Source of the DNA: Brachypterus glaber | Taxonomy: Eukaryota; Arthropoda; Insecta; Coleoptera; Kateretidae | Direction: 5' to 3' | Assembly (NCBI GenBank): GCA_958510825.1 | Contig: OY294047.1 | Location: 42,058,006-42,122,005 of the forward strand | DNA length: 64,000 nucleotides | Shown: positions 22,202 through 32,975 of the stretch, in pieces | Position numbering within the stretch: the first letter of the stretch is position 1 | How the letters are laid out: each line of letters starts with the position of its first letter | The notes under the pieces: generated by a model | Seen by the model: the letters and a program-made list of their open reading frames with translations, nothing else | Told to the model about the DNA's origin: nothing | Database searches by the model: none | Position numbers and translations under genes: made by a program

Positions 22202-24269
22202 CCCAACGATTTTCTCGAAAACTTAAAGAGATAATCAAATTCTGCAAATACCATCTTAAATAACACAACTTAAACTATTTTTTAGCATATATTTGATACT
22301 TTCAGCTCTTAAAATGTGGGCAGGGAGGCATGGGGGGAATTTTTTTAAAAGTTTTGATTCTTTAATTTAAAAAGTCCAAACGAAAACTTAAAGAGATAAT
22401 CAAATTCTGCAAATACCATTTTAAATAACACAACTTAAACTATTTTTTAGCATATATTTGATACTTTCAGCTCTTAAAATGTGGGCAGGGAGGCATGGGG
22501 GGAATTTTTTTAAAAGTTTTGATTCTTTAATTTAAAAAGTCCAAACGAAAACTTAAAGAGATAATCAAATTCTGCAAATACCATCTTAAATAACACAACT
22601 TAAACTATTTTTTAGCATATATTTGATACTTTCAGCTCTTAAAATGTGGGCAGGGAGGCATGGGGGGAATTTTTTTCAAGGTTTTGTTTCTTTAATTTAA
22701 AAAGTCCAAACGAAAACTTAAAGACATAATCAAATTCTGCAAATACCATCTTAAATAACACAACTTAAACTATTTTTTAGCATATATTTGATACTTTCAG
22801 CTCTTAAAATGTGGGCAGGGAGGCATGGGGGGAATTTTTTTAAAAGTTTTGATTCTTTAATTTAAAAAGTCCAAACGAAAACTTAAAGAGATAATCAAAT
22901 TCTGCAAATACCATCTTAAATAACACAACTTAAACTATTTTTTAGCATATATTTGATACTTTCAGCTCTTAAAATGTGGGCAGGGAGGCATGGGGGGAAT
23001 TTTTTTTAAAGTTTTGATTCTTTAATTTAAAAAGTCCAAACGAAAACTTAAAGAGATAATCAAATTCTGCAAATACCATCCTTAGTAACACAACTTAAAC
23101 TATTTTTTAGCATATATTTGATACTTTCAGCTCTTAAAATGTGGGCAGGGAGGCATGGGGAGAATTTTTTTAAAAGTTTTGATTCTTTAATTTAAAAAGT
23201 CCAAACGAAAACTTAAAGAGATAATCAAATTCTGCAAATACCATCTTAAATAACACAACTTAAACTATTTTTTAGCATATATTTGATACTTTCAGCTCTT
23301 AAAATGTGGGCAGGGAGGCATGGGGGGAATTTTTTTTAAAGTTTTGATTCTTTAATTTAAAAAGTCCAAACGAAAACTTAAAGAGATAATCAAATTCTGC
23401 AAATACCATCTTAAATAACACAACTTAAACTATTTTTTAGCATATATTTGATACTTTCAGCTCTTAAAATGTGGGCAGGGAGGCATGGGGGGAATTTTTT
23501 TAAAAGTTTTGATTCTTTAATTTAAAAAGTCCAAACGAAAACTTAAAGAGATAATCAAATTCTGCAAATGCCATCTTAAATAACACAACTTAAACTATTT
23601 TTTAGCATATATTTGATACTTTCAGCTCTTAAAATGTGGGCAGGGAGGCATGGGGGGAATTTTTTTAAAAGTTTTGATTCTTTAATTTAAAAAGTCCAAA
23701 CGAAAACTTAAAGAGATAATCAAATTCTGCAAATACCATCTTAAATAACACAACTTAAACTATTTTTTAGCATATATTTGATACTTTCAGCTCTTAAAAT
23801 GTGGGCAGGGAGGCATGGGGGGAGTTTTTTTAAAAGTTTTGATTCTTTAATTTTTTGTGCTAAAAAGGCGAATCTTTAAGTTTTTTTTCTAAATTTTTAT
23901 TTATGTCAATTAAAGTTAGTTTAAAACTATAATTTACGTTTTTCATCATGAAATTATTAGCTTTTAAAAAAATTGTTTAATATTTTTAGAGTAATTTTGA
24001 CAAAAATACCCATTTTCAACCCTATTTTAAACCCAAAAAAAAAAAAATGTTTAAAAAAATAAAAAAATATATAGTTAAATGGAGAATTTAAAATCATGTA
24101 TCACACGACCCCCCTTTCCATTTAAAAAAATGCCCCCCTCATGCCCCCCTGCTGACATTTTAAGAGCTGAAAGTATTAAATATATGCTAAAGATAGTTTA
24201 AGTTGTCTTATTTAAGATGGTTTTCCCAAAATTTGATTATCTCTTTAAGTTTTTGAGAAAATCGTTGGG
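22202..24269. mobile_element. TIR element with satellite-expanded left arm
   Basis: The outer ends CCCAACGATTTTCTCGAAAA (22202) and the inverse of TTTTTGAGAAAATCGTTGGG (ending 24269) are flanked by TA at 22200-22201 and 24270-24271. The inverted similarity runs about 150 bp inward (AACTTAAAGAGATAATCAAA; CTTTCAGCTCTTAAAATGT; GGGGGCATG). The left arm is repeated ten times (see the array). The unique centre (about 23855-24100) matches the interior of the 29345-30061 element, which has different ends. No transposase. Confidence 0.8.
22216..23851 (+). repeat. 165-bp tandem satellite array, ~9.9 units
   Basis: CGAAAACTTAAAGAG recurs at 22216, 22381, 22546, 22711, 22876, 23041, 23206, 23371, 23536 and 23701, exactly 165 bp apart each time. 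Units differ by only scattered substitutions, for example ACCATTTTAAAT against ACCATCTTAAAT, CCATCCTTAGTA in the sixth and GGGGAG against GGGGGG. Constant length and low divergence point to recent expansion. Each unit spans the left TIR plus a linker TTTAATTTAAAAAGTCCAAA. Confidence 0.95.
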
Positions 24270-24436
24270 TAAATAGAGTTGGGTCACCCGATATACCTGC
24301 ATACAGAAAATTGATTACTAAAAACGGTACGTAATATTCAGATTGAGCATGTTAAGTACTTTAATCAAATGTTTTGCTTGATTGAAGTTGAATACGATCT
24401 TACTTAAATCAAGCAATTAAAACTAAAACTAGCTCA

Positions 24437-24628
24437 CACTAAAAAATTCAGTGTAAAGTGTTACACACTTGCTTTACACATAAACTGGTACGTATTTATC
24501 ACTCACAAGTGGGTAAATATCATTTCAGCAACAGGTGATTTAAAAAAGTGGTAAACTTACCATACATTAAAATCTTTTTAACAAATTTCAGTGTAAAATT
24601 AACCATTCAGACTGAATTTCGGAGTGTT
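24437..24628. repeat. Possible MITE with CACTxxxAAATTCAGT ends
   Basis: CACACTAAAAAATTCAGTGT on the left weakly matches the inverse of ACTGAATTTCGGAGTG on the right. Weak support. Confidence 0.3.
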
Positions 24629-24654
24629 GGGCAATAAATCTGTTCCAGTAACAC

Positions 24655-24790
24655 AATTTTTATTCGATTGATTCTAAAAGCGACACTTTTTATGTTTTAC
24701 GGGCAAAAAGTTGAACATTGTGACTCTAGGACCAAAAAGTTTTTTTCGCCCTCTAACTAAAACTTGTTATCTTTAAGCTTTTTAAAAGAA
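24655..24790 (+). repeat. Dispersed repeat, partner of 18955-19075
   Basis: It shares CTAAAAGCGACACTTTTTAT, GGACCAAAAAGTTTTTTTCG and CTAACTAAAACTTGTTAT with the inverted partner. Confidence 0.55.
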
Positions 24791-25281
24791 GATGCTTTAC
24801 CCTTACTGTAATATTTATAAAGAAATATGACCTTTTGATCACTTTTGGTCTTGAACTAACCCTTCTTTTTGAGCAGATAGAGTTATTATAATCATTTCAT
24901 ACAAAATAAAAAAAATTCCATAACATAACCTCAAAATATATGTCAACTGTATTCACCCACTAAAATAAATTAAAAACACAAAATTTCAATTGTAAAATCA
25001 CTTTCAATATTTATAATATTCATAGAACGGTTTCGCAAGTATTATTTTCACAACAGACACATTTTAACAGAAATTAATCATCAAGCTTTTTTTAATTTGA
25101 AAATGAAACCACAAGCAAAAGAAACGATTCAATTGTTTTTGTAGCGATTTGATTGGACAGCAATTTGTCATGGATAACTAGATAAGTAATAAGACAGTAA
25201 AAATAAATATTTTTTGCACTTTAAAATTCAGTATATTTTAATAATTTATTATAATTAGTAACAATCGAATAAAAAATATTG
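24791..25281. other. AT-rich spacer
   Basis: CATAACCTCAAAATATATGT near 24925 also has a counterpart beside the 18955 repeat, so that repeat may extend into this spacer. Otherwise nothing. Confidence 0.35.
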
Positions 25282-25391
25282 TATAATACACGGGCAATAG
25301 GTTAAATTTCGATTTCGTAGGTTTATTACCCTCGGGCCGGCCCTATCGACCTACTCAATCGAAAAATTTAACTTTTCGCCCTTGTATTATA
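25282..25391. mobile_element. 110-bp palindromic MITE, GC-rich centre
   Basis: TATAATACACGGGCAATAGG at the left is inverted at CTTTTCGCCCTTGTATTATA. The centre holds CTCGGGCCGGCCC. Same architecture as the CpG-core elements at 42-61 kb. Confidence 0.6.
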
Positions 25392-26536
25392 AATAACTAT
25401 TAATGCACCTTTGCACTGGCTCTAGATTAATTAGTAAACTGTAAGATTAAAAAAAAAAAACAATTTTTTAATTTTTTTTTAAATAAAATGTGTTCCCCAG
25501 ATGCCGCTTTGTCCTTATTCTTTTTTATTAATATTGTAAAATTTTGTCCTGTTATTGGTTTTTATACTGATGGATAATAAAAGTTTATTTATTTGTAAAA
25601 AGAAAGTACTTTATCATCCATCCCTCTACCGTATTGGCAATTGTAGAAAAAAATATTTTAGATCCTGTAGACCGCTGTGGCAACTCTGATAACAACATTT
25701 TCGGTCTTACAGACCGAGGCGGTACGTTTTTATAGAAGAAGCCTCAAACATTTTTATGAATAATTTTGGGAAATTACTTAAATGACCAAAGCGACATTCC
25801 TTTTAAAGAAATCCTTCGCTTTTCCGAAATATGTCTTGCTAGTGTCATCCTAGTAGTCTAAAAATAAATAAAGAAATCCTTCTCTCTTTCCCCCTTACAA
25901 TTTACGTTTTTATTAAGATTCTCTTTGGATCATTATATCATAATGTAATAAAATATAACGAAACAATTTAATAAGTATATAATTCAAGTACGCATTATGT
26001 GGATTTAATTTGATATTTTATTAAAACATTTTTTTGAGCTTCACGGCATACTTTAATAAAAAAATACTTCTGCTAACAAAACAATATTTAAAATAAGTTT
26101 ATAAAAAAACACAGAAAAAAACAATTTTTGGAAACAAAAATCAAAAACCCCTTCATCTCACTCAATTTATATCAAAAATATTCGCAGTTTATAATTTTAG
26201 ATAAGCTACGTATTTTTCAAACAATGAATTGTTCTTAATTTCTATGTTAAATAATTTTTTATCAAAAAATCATTTCGTTAAAAAAATTCTACTGATATTA
26301 AAAAATGTTGGTTTTAATACAAACGCTTTATAGAAGGCGCCTTATTTCCAAAAACTTAAAAATGGTACAAAGAAAATTTATATCTTTAAATTCTGGGAAA
26401 AAGCTACCATACAAAAAAAAAACATTCAAGCACAAGAATATGATAATGGGTCTAGTTAAAAAAAACAATGTAACAAACTAATATTCCGAAAAAATTTATG
26501 TACCTATTTAATTATACTTATTTTAGAAAAAAAAAA
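25392..26536. other. 1.1-kb AT-rich stretch, no element resolved
   Basis: Neither coding sequence nor inverted termini were found on either strand. The highest-complexity part is around 25620-25740. Confidence 0.4.
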
Positions 26537-26712
26537 CTATGGTCTGTTTTTTAAGCAAGATAGTAAATAGTATATGTTTGTGTATAGAATATAGTTATGT
26601 TTTATAAAATAAATTACGCAGTATATTCGCACATCCAATATTCGAATCTGTTTTGAAAATATTCACTGTGCGATTTTTAATTTACTATCTTGCTTGATGA
26701 AACAGACCATAG
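26537..26712. mobile_element. 176-bp TIR element (CTATGGTCTGTTT ends)
   Basis: CTATGGTCTGTTT, then AGCAAGATAGTAAAT, is inverted at ATTTACTATCTTGCTTGATG then AAACAGACCATAG, giving ~33-bp TIRs. No ORF inside. Confidence 0.6.
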
Positions 26713-27178
26713 GTAATGAGAAGAGTATACACACTGAAACGCAAACCCATTGGCATGTATAAAAGCTGGAGGAGAGGTACAAGTTAATGTTCTTGAAGGG
26801 ACTGTGTCTCGAAGCCTCCTCCCCAAATGCTACGCCTATGTGCAAAACATGTCATATTTACGGTTATTATCTAGGTATATACTAATTACTGCCCCTTAAG
26901 TTTAGTTTTAAATAAAGCAAATATTTAACTCACGTGAGGTTTATTAACCATAGCTCAGTGTATAATGTAATCAGCTTAAAAATAAAATAAAGCAGCTTAA
27001 ATTTAAATTAAACAAAACATTATACAAAACAATGGGAATAATTTTATTAGTCTCTTCCCCAATTTTATTAAATGGTAAATATAGCTTAAGAATGATTCCA
27101 TTATATTTCAACAGGAAAGCCAATTCCTGTAACATGCGGTATAAGATAATCTTAGCAAAGTATGCATACTTGGTCATA

Positions 27179-28434
27179 CAGCCTGTTCCAGAACTCGCGT
27201 ACCGAAATTTGAGGGTATATTAAAAACCGTCTGGAAAATATGAAAAAAATTTCAAAAAAAATCCATCATCTTTCAATTCAAAAATAAGAACGCTTTAAGT
27301 GGACCAATACTGTTGCTGATTATAAATTACCATTAAAGGTTGAATTTGTAGCTATGGAAGCAAATTTAATTATTGCAGGTATATATTCTGTAGGTTGACA
27401 TGGTGATTAATGTGACATAAACATTTATTAATGTCATAAAACAATATCAAAACTTCAGAAGAGTATTGCGAAATGCTAATTTTATATGGCGAGTGTGGCC
27501 GAAGTGCTTCAGCTACATCTGTAGAATATTCTATTCGTTTTCCCAATAGAGAACATCCTAGCAGAAATGTTATTTTAAGATTGGTGCAAAGTGCAAGAAA
27601 TTCTGGAAATTTAACTCCAAACAAAAAAGAGATTGGAGGCGCTCCGCGAACTGCAAGAACTGTTGATAATGAAGAAGCTGTCATTCAGGCTTTTGAAGAA
27701 GAACCTGAAACAAGCCTTAGTATCGTGGCTAGAAATCTTGATATGTCTAAGACCTCTGTTCAACGAATTCTAAAAGATGAAAAAATGCATCCTTTTCATT
27801 ACACTCGAGTACAATGCTTGACACCGGAGGACTATCCTTTACGAGTCGAATTTTGCACATGGCTGTTGCAGAAACATCAAGAAAATAAAAATGAACACCG
27901 ATAAAAATTTTTCCTATGTTCATTACTTTGAAATAAATAAATAAAATTCAGTTATTGTATTTTTATTTTATTAATTTGTATTAAGAATTTATAGCCAGTA
28001 AATCAATTAAAAGATCTGAGTTTCTAATAAAAAAAAACACTACATTCAGCGCGCTGAATGGAGTTGCAGCGGCAGTTTGTTGCTGCCGTCTAAGACGGGT
28101 ATCATAAAACCACCGCCGGATGGAGTGACCCTATAAAAATAGAATATTTGATAGCCTCTGTCGGTTTTGTCAAAATATAATAACCTAAAAAGATTCTAAA
28201 GTTGAAAGTCTTAAACAATGCACGAATCAACCATTAAAATGCAACCATAGTTACTAATAAGTAGGGAAAAACTAATTTTTAGGTAATTTAACATCAGCAA
28301 CAGGATTGGTCAGATTAAATAGCTTCCTTTTTAATTAGTATTGAAGATGGATTTTTTTTTAAAATTTTTTCATATTTTCCAGAGGGTTTTAAATATACCC
28401 TCAAATTTCGGTGAGCGAGTTCTGGAACAGGCTG
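27179..28434 (+). mobile_element. CAGCCTGTTCC element carrying a DUF4817 ORF
   Basis: Terminal inverted repeats of about 95 bp begin CAGCCTGTTCCAGAACTCGC on both strands and are only lightly diverged. TA lies at 27177-27178 and 28435-28436, the target duplication of Tc1/mariner-type elements. The single ORF at 27473-27904 is a transposase N-terminus. The ~400 bp after it are noncoding and hold a GC-rich patch (28045-28125) with TTCAGCGCGCTGAA. The element is an internal-deletion derivative. The outer flanks TTGGTCATA / TATGACCA are themselves complementary. Confidence 0.8.
27473..27904 (+). CDS. DUF4817 transposase N-terminal domain, truncated
   Basis: The 143-residue product begins MLILYGECGRSASATSVEY. 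It carries FPNREHPSRNVILRLVQ (first HTH-like part), the GGAPRTARTVDNEEAVIQAF segment, and SLSIVARNLDMSKTSVQRIL, a second helix-turn-helix, then HPFHYTRVQCLTPEDYPLRV and FCTWLLQKH. This order is the DUF4817 region found before Tc1/mariner-like DDE domains in insect proteins. The frame ends just where the first catalytic Asp segment should begin, so no DDE triad is encoded and cleavage activity is not expected; DNA binding could survive. In-frame residues before the ATG (NIKTSEEYCE) look homologous but follow a TAA, so the original start was probably upstream. Confidence 0.8.
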   Translation: MLILYGECGRSASATSVEYSIRFPNREHPSRNVILRLVQSARNSGNLTPNKKEIGGAPRTARTVDNEEAVIQAFEEEPETSLSIVARNLDMSKTSVQRILKDEKMHPFHYTRVQCLTPEDYPLRVEFCTWLLQKHQENKNEHR

Positions 28435-28436
28435 TA

Positions 28437-28985
28437 TATGACCAACGGAAAAGTCTGACTATTTTATTTCAAACACTTTTTGATTTTTTTTAATAAAATT
28501 AAACTTTTAGTCCGTATTCACTTTATTGTTTGAAATGGTGCGTAAGCTTTAATTAAAAACAATTATTTTAATAATTAAAATATAAAAATATAAAGACAAA
28601 ATTATGAAGAATATTATTGGCTTACAAAATGGATATGTTCATGCATAAGTGTATCTAAAGAATTTCATATAACCCACCTAGTTAAAAATTGTACATTTTA
28701 ACTTACGCCTTACACTGCCACATCTCAAACTTAATACTTTCCCTTAACACCTCAATTTACCTTATTTTTAATTTGTTACCTTTATTTTTCATGTCAATGT
28801 CATTAATTTAGTTGCTGTATACCTACTATATTTATCCCCTGAAGATGCCAATCCAATAAATGTATAAATGTACCCTAAAATGGCTAAATTGACACTGTAA
28901 AAACCAACCAGATACTTTAAGAAGTCAACCGCTCCCCTGCATAATACCGACAAGGTCCCTTAAAGCCATTTTTATTCTGTGAATA
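28437..28985. other. Spacer, nothing recognised
   Basis: No ORF above the listed minimum and no termini. Confidence 0.4.
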
Positions 28986-29116
28986 CCCTACTGAAAATGA
29001 CGGGTCTGAGCGGGTATAAATGATGCACAAACCGTACTTGAGCGGGTGAATCTCATCCGCTCAAGTACGGTTTGTACACCATTTATACCCGCCCAGATCC
29101 GTCATTTTCAACAGGG
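28986..29116. mobile_element. 131-bp perfect-hairpin MITE, copy 2
   Basis: It is the same length as copy 1 at 20289, begins CCCTACTGAAAATGACGGGT and ends ATTTTCAACAGGG. TA lies on both sides (28984-28985 and 29117-29118). The palindrome extends into the flanks as GAATA/TATTC. Confidence 0.8.
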
Positions 29117-29344
29117 TATTCAGCTAGCTGCATCCTTTAAAAGTCAACTGAAGACCACTTTCTACTTGCCTAAGATTGAACTAGGTGGCAGCAGATATAA
29201 TAGTTTGTTCAATTTCTATAAAAAAAATTGTTGTACAAAAATTGTATCTGTGCCTTACAAATAGTGATCAAAAAGTCACTATAAGCCGGTGGTCCACAGA
29301 ATTCACAATGGGCATTTGGCCTGCGTGCAAGTGATTTTATCATA

Positions 29345-30061
29345 CAGAGCGGTCCAAAAGTCACCCCCCCCCCTCTTAACTTTTGAATCAGTTGAGATAT
29401 CGACTTCAAACTTGGAACTTTTAAATAAGACAACTTAAACTATCTTTTAGCATATATTTAATACTTTCAGCTCTTAAAATGTGAGCAGGGGGCATGGGGG
29501 CACATTTTTCTATATGGAAAGGGGGTCGTGTAATACATCATTTTAAAGCTTATAAAATTCTCCATTTAACTCCATATTTTTAAATTTAAAAAAAAATGGG
29601 TTTAAAATGGGGTTGAAAATGGGTATTAATGTCAAAATTCCTCTAAAAAAAAAACAAATAATTTTTTAAAAATGCCTAATTTCATCATAAAAAAATGTTA
29701 ATTATACTTTTAAACTAATTTTAGTTGACATAAATAAAAATTTATAAAAAAAAACTTAAAAAATCGAATGTTTTAGCACAAAAAATTGAAAAATCAAAAC
29801 CTTAAAAAACATTTTTAAAAAATTTAAAAATGTTAGTTTAAATGGAGAATTTTATAAGCTTTAAAATGATGTATCACACGACCCCCCTTTCTATTTAAAA
29901 AAATGTCCCTCCATGCCCCCCTGCCCACATTTTAAGAGCTGAAAATATCAAATATATGCTAAAAGATAGTTTAAGTTGTCTTATTTAAGAGTTATAAATT
30001 TGAAGTCGATATCTCAACTCGTTCAAAAGTTAAAAGGGGGGGTGACTTTCGGACCGCACTG
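29345..30061. mobile_element. CAG(A/T)GCGGTCC TIR element, complete
   Basis: The ends are CAGAGCGGTCCAAAAGTCAC and the inverse of GGTGACTTTCGGACCGCACT then G. TA lies at 29343-29344 and 30062-30063. Inverted similarity covers most of the element (GAGATATCGACTTCAAA; CTTTCAGCTCTTAAAATGTG), so it is a ~717-bp foldback. Relatives: 1803-2665 and 47884-48173. Its inner part is shared with 22202-24269. Confidence 0.8.
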
Positions 30062-30063
30062 TA

Positions 30064-30940
30064 TATACTGTAAATGTAACTTCGCCAATACTCATAGGAG
30101 ATTCAGTCGTATAAGAGTGTTAAATACCATGTTACTATTTAAAAAATAAATAATATATTTGATTAAAGGCTTTTTTTTCATAAATCCCTCGTAATGTGTA
30201 AAGTAAGTTTGTTGAAATATTATGGCATAGCACATAAAACTTTAAAATTCTCACCAATTTGTATCAAGCCAATTTTGGCTACGGCAGGTGTCATATTAGA
30301 TATTTGGGACCACATTTACATAATCCCTATGGCCTTTATCGTATATATTTTAGTACGTTTCTTGCGCTTTTTCTCTGTTTTATTGTTCTTTTTTAAAACG
30401 TGAAATAAAACTTTGTGTAAAATATAGAATATTGTATTTATTTTAATTTAATTACTTTTTTTCATATGTTGTGTTAAAAATAATTTTATATGGTTGCCTT
30501 ACACTGGAAAAGAATTACAATTAACTGTGAATTTAAAGGTTTCGCTTACCGTAATTTGGTTAAAATCCCCGTAACCGTCACCGCATTTAATATAATTTCG
30601 GTGTATATTGCTGGCAACAAATTAGGTAGTCATCGTAACAGGAATATATCAATATCATTAGATTTAATATTACCGGTATACCGTAATCTATACGGTCCAT
30701 GTGTTGTTTATGATTACTAGAAATTTATTCAAATTATAATTTTGAATTTATCGGTTAGCCAGTAAAGTTCAAGAATTTTTTTTAGTGTACTACTCACAGC
30801 GCTAGAATAGTAATATACACGTATATTACTATATTACTATATTCGAAACTACCGTATACGGTAGTTTTGAATTTTCCAAAACTTTCAAAAATCGTCCTAG
30901 GCAAAAAAATCTTGGATATTACATGAAAAAATAGAAAACT
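30064..30940. other. Unassigned; weak ORFs
   Basis: ORFs at 30194-30403 and 30490-30720 have no motif. A 30480-30720 patch is slightly GC-richer with repeated ACCGTA/TACCGT words, possibly an old element. Inverted TACCGTATACGGTA lies at about 30849. Confidence 0.35.
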
Positions 30941-31349
30941 ATTTTTTTATTTGTCCGTCCGTTCGTCCGTTTGTCCGTCAGTGTGATGTCAAGATTTTTA
31001 TTAACACGATCCAGAACGATTAATCCGATCGACTAAAAATTTTCAGAAAAAAGTCCAAACCTAGCAACTTCTATGAGGGAAACATAATATTTTTTTTAAC
31101 TATCATTTAAAATTTTTTTTTTAATTTTTTTTTGTTTTTTGTTTGTTTTTCAAAAAAAAATCTTTTTCACATTGTTAAATTTTTTGTTTTTTAGAAACAA
31201 TTTTTTTTTGGAAATTTTTTTTTCATTTTTCGTTATTCACAAAAAGAAAATAAAAAAAATTGTTGAATTTTTTCTGTTTTTTGAAATATACCATTTACTG
31301 CGAATAGTATATAATGCAATGCGTAGCATTACATATCTTCACGGCTTGT
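30941..31349. repeat. TGTCCGTCCG-box repeat plus repeat K end
   Basis: TTTGTCCGTCCGTTCGTCCG followed by TTTGTCCGTCAGTGTG is a short pyrimidine-rich box also seen (diverged) at 61795-61820 ahead of similar sequence. A homopolymer T/A region follows, then a repeat K terminus at 31285-31349 (ATAGTATATAATGCAATGCG, ATATCTTCACGGCTTG). The 75-residue Phe-rich ORF here is a homopolymer artefact. Confidence 0.5.
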
Positions 31350-31559
31350 TATTATTATTGGTATAACTGTGTGCACCTTCGCCAAAATTGCAAATAATTG
31401 TATTTTTTTTTAAAAGGTATACATATTTTTTTAAGCTGTTATTTGTTGTAACATTTTTATTTTGTATCTTCTAGCAGACAATTTTTTCTCTCATTATAAA
31501 ATAAAATGTAATTAATTTCTTCGTATTTTTTAGATATCTAATGTTTTAAGACCTTGTAA
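31350..31559. other. AT-rich spacer
   Basis: No feature was recognised. Confidence 0.35.
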
Positions 31560-31690
31560 CTAGATGTAATATTACAATTATATGTAATCTTCTAACAATC
31601 AATAGTAAATTAAACATTCAAAACATTCAAAAATTATATTTGCTCCAACGTATCGAGTCTTATTGTAATTTTTAATATTACAGCCATTGT
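31560..31690 (-). repeat. Decayed copy of the 56-kb palindrome half
   Basis: On the minus strand ATAAGACTCGATACGTTGGA then GCAAATATAATTTTTGAA, and further TTAGAAGATTACATATAATT, align with the right half of 56061-56426. The hammerhead-like core is mutated (CGATAC instead of CGAAAC). Confidence 0.5.
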
Positions 31691-31911
31691 AATGGTAGTG
31701 TAACCAAACTTATAAACTTGTAAGAAGAAAAAGAATATTTGGAAGCAACAAATGTACCAAGTTATACATTAAAGTTACTGAAAAATTTATTATTTATAGT
31801 GTTCTAAAATATAAAGTTATTGATGAACGAAAGGATCCATTGTGGGGGTTAATACTTCTAGTTTGATATAATGTTATTGGGCTAAATAACTCCTATGAAG
31901 CGTATGTAATT

Positions 31912-32390
31912 TATAGTATATTAAAGTACTAGTTTCATAACATACGCTTGCTTGCGGCGAGTTTTCTAAAGTACTAGTGCGATAAAAACGTGTTATAAAA
32001 CGAGTGCTTTATACACTTTTTTCTATTTTGCTCTAAAAATTTAAAAACTTACATTTAAATTGATGCCTGATTTAGGAATTATTGTTTTAGGTTGGCATTA
32101 CAGTTTTCGCCATGTTTAAAATTCTAAGAAGAAATGAAATTTTGATATATTTTATAGTCATGTCTTCCACTAATAGCCACAATTTTAACACGGTAAAAAA
32201 TAACCTAAACACAAAATTTTTTAGAAAATTAAACTTTAAAGTGACATTGACATTTGCACAGAAAACTTCAAGCAATAGGCTTTTCTCTGTTACCAACCCA
32301 AAAGAAAAAAAAGTACAGACCTCTTATGGGCCTATAATAACACGGAAAATGTATGTGATTATGAGCTTATAAGAGTCGCAAAATAGAAAA
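31912..32390 (+). mobile_element. Repeat X, copy 1
   Basis: It starts TTATAGTATATTAAAGTACT with a CpG-bearing segment (GCTTGCTTGCGGCGAGTTTT, AAACGAGTGCTTTATAC) and ends ATGAGCTTATAAGAGTCGCA. The second copy is 57707-58652. Short ORFs on both strands (32087-32372) exist, but differences between the copies are mostly amino-acid-changing, so coding is not supported. Confidence 0.6.
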
Positions 32391-32827
32391 TTTATTTTTA
32401 ATAGTGTACCTTTTAAAATTTAACTGGAGCGTATTGAGTTTAAGTAAATAAAATTGTTCAGTGTATAGACGATGATTTATTAACGACGAAAATTAGTTAA
32501 CCGCTCATACATCAAAGAGCATCTAGAAAATTAATTATTTTCAGATCTTCCAAAAGATATATCTTTATTCTGCCAAAATATTTTGCATTGGGTTAAGTAA
32601 TTAAAGAAAATTTAAACGCTTTTAACGCATTGGATGTAACTTCATGGGTCATTAAGAAGAAAATATATAAAATATTTTTTCATTGATGGTAAAACTGGAA
32701 AATCTTTTATATTTTACATGAGTTATTAAACTGATTATTTTTAAATGATTTTATTGACCACGTATTTTTTGTCAAATTATTGTTTTTATAGCGAGAATAT
32801 CCTACAAATTTTATAGATTAAAACGTA
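32391..32827. other. Spacer with a similarity to the 34.8-kb repeat flank
   Basis: GATGATTTATTAACGACG then AAAATTAGTTAACC near 32470 resembles GATGATTTATCAAGACGGAA at 34812. Otherwise empty. Confidence 0.35.
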
Positions 32828-32975
32828 AGGGAACATTCAAAAATTACGTAACGCAAATTTTGATTATTTTGGACCCCACCTCCCTGTAACGCTAGTTTCC
32901 TATACCATTAACATAGCCGTAATACTCCAAAATTACTCCCACTCTCCCCTAGGAGCGTAAGGATGCTCCTAAGGG
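32828..32975. mobile_element. AGGGAACG-family MITE, right end lost
   Basis: TA AGGGAACATTCAAAAATTAC matches the left end of 61099-61256, including GATNATTTTGGACC in the interior. The right terminus is degraded. Confidence 0.55.

Noticed and set aside
22216..23851. CRISPR-like array of regular repeats
   Set aside because: Units are 165 bp with no unique spacers; this is a tandem satellite in a eukaryotic window.
28840..28870. CTGAAGATGCC as another hammerhead core
   Set aside because: No GAAA box or stem II follows at a usable distance.
31139..31366. 75-residue Phe-rich ORF resembling a membrane protein
   Set aside because: It arises from T/A homopolymers next to a repeat K end.
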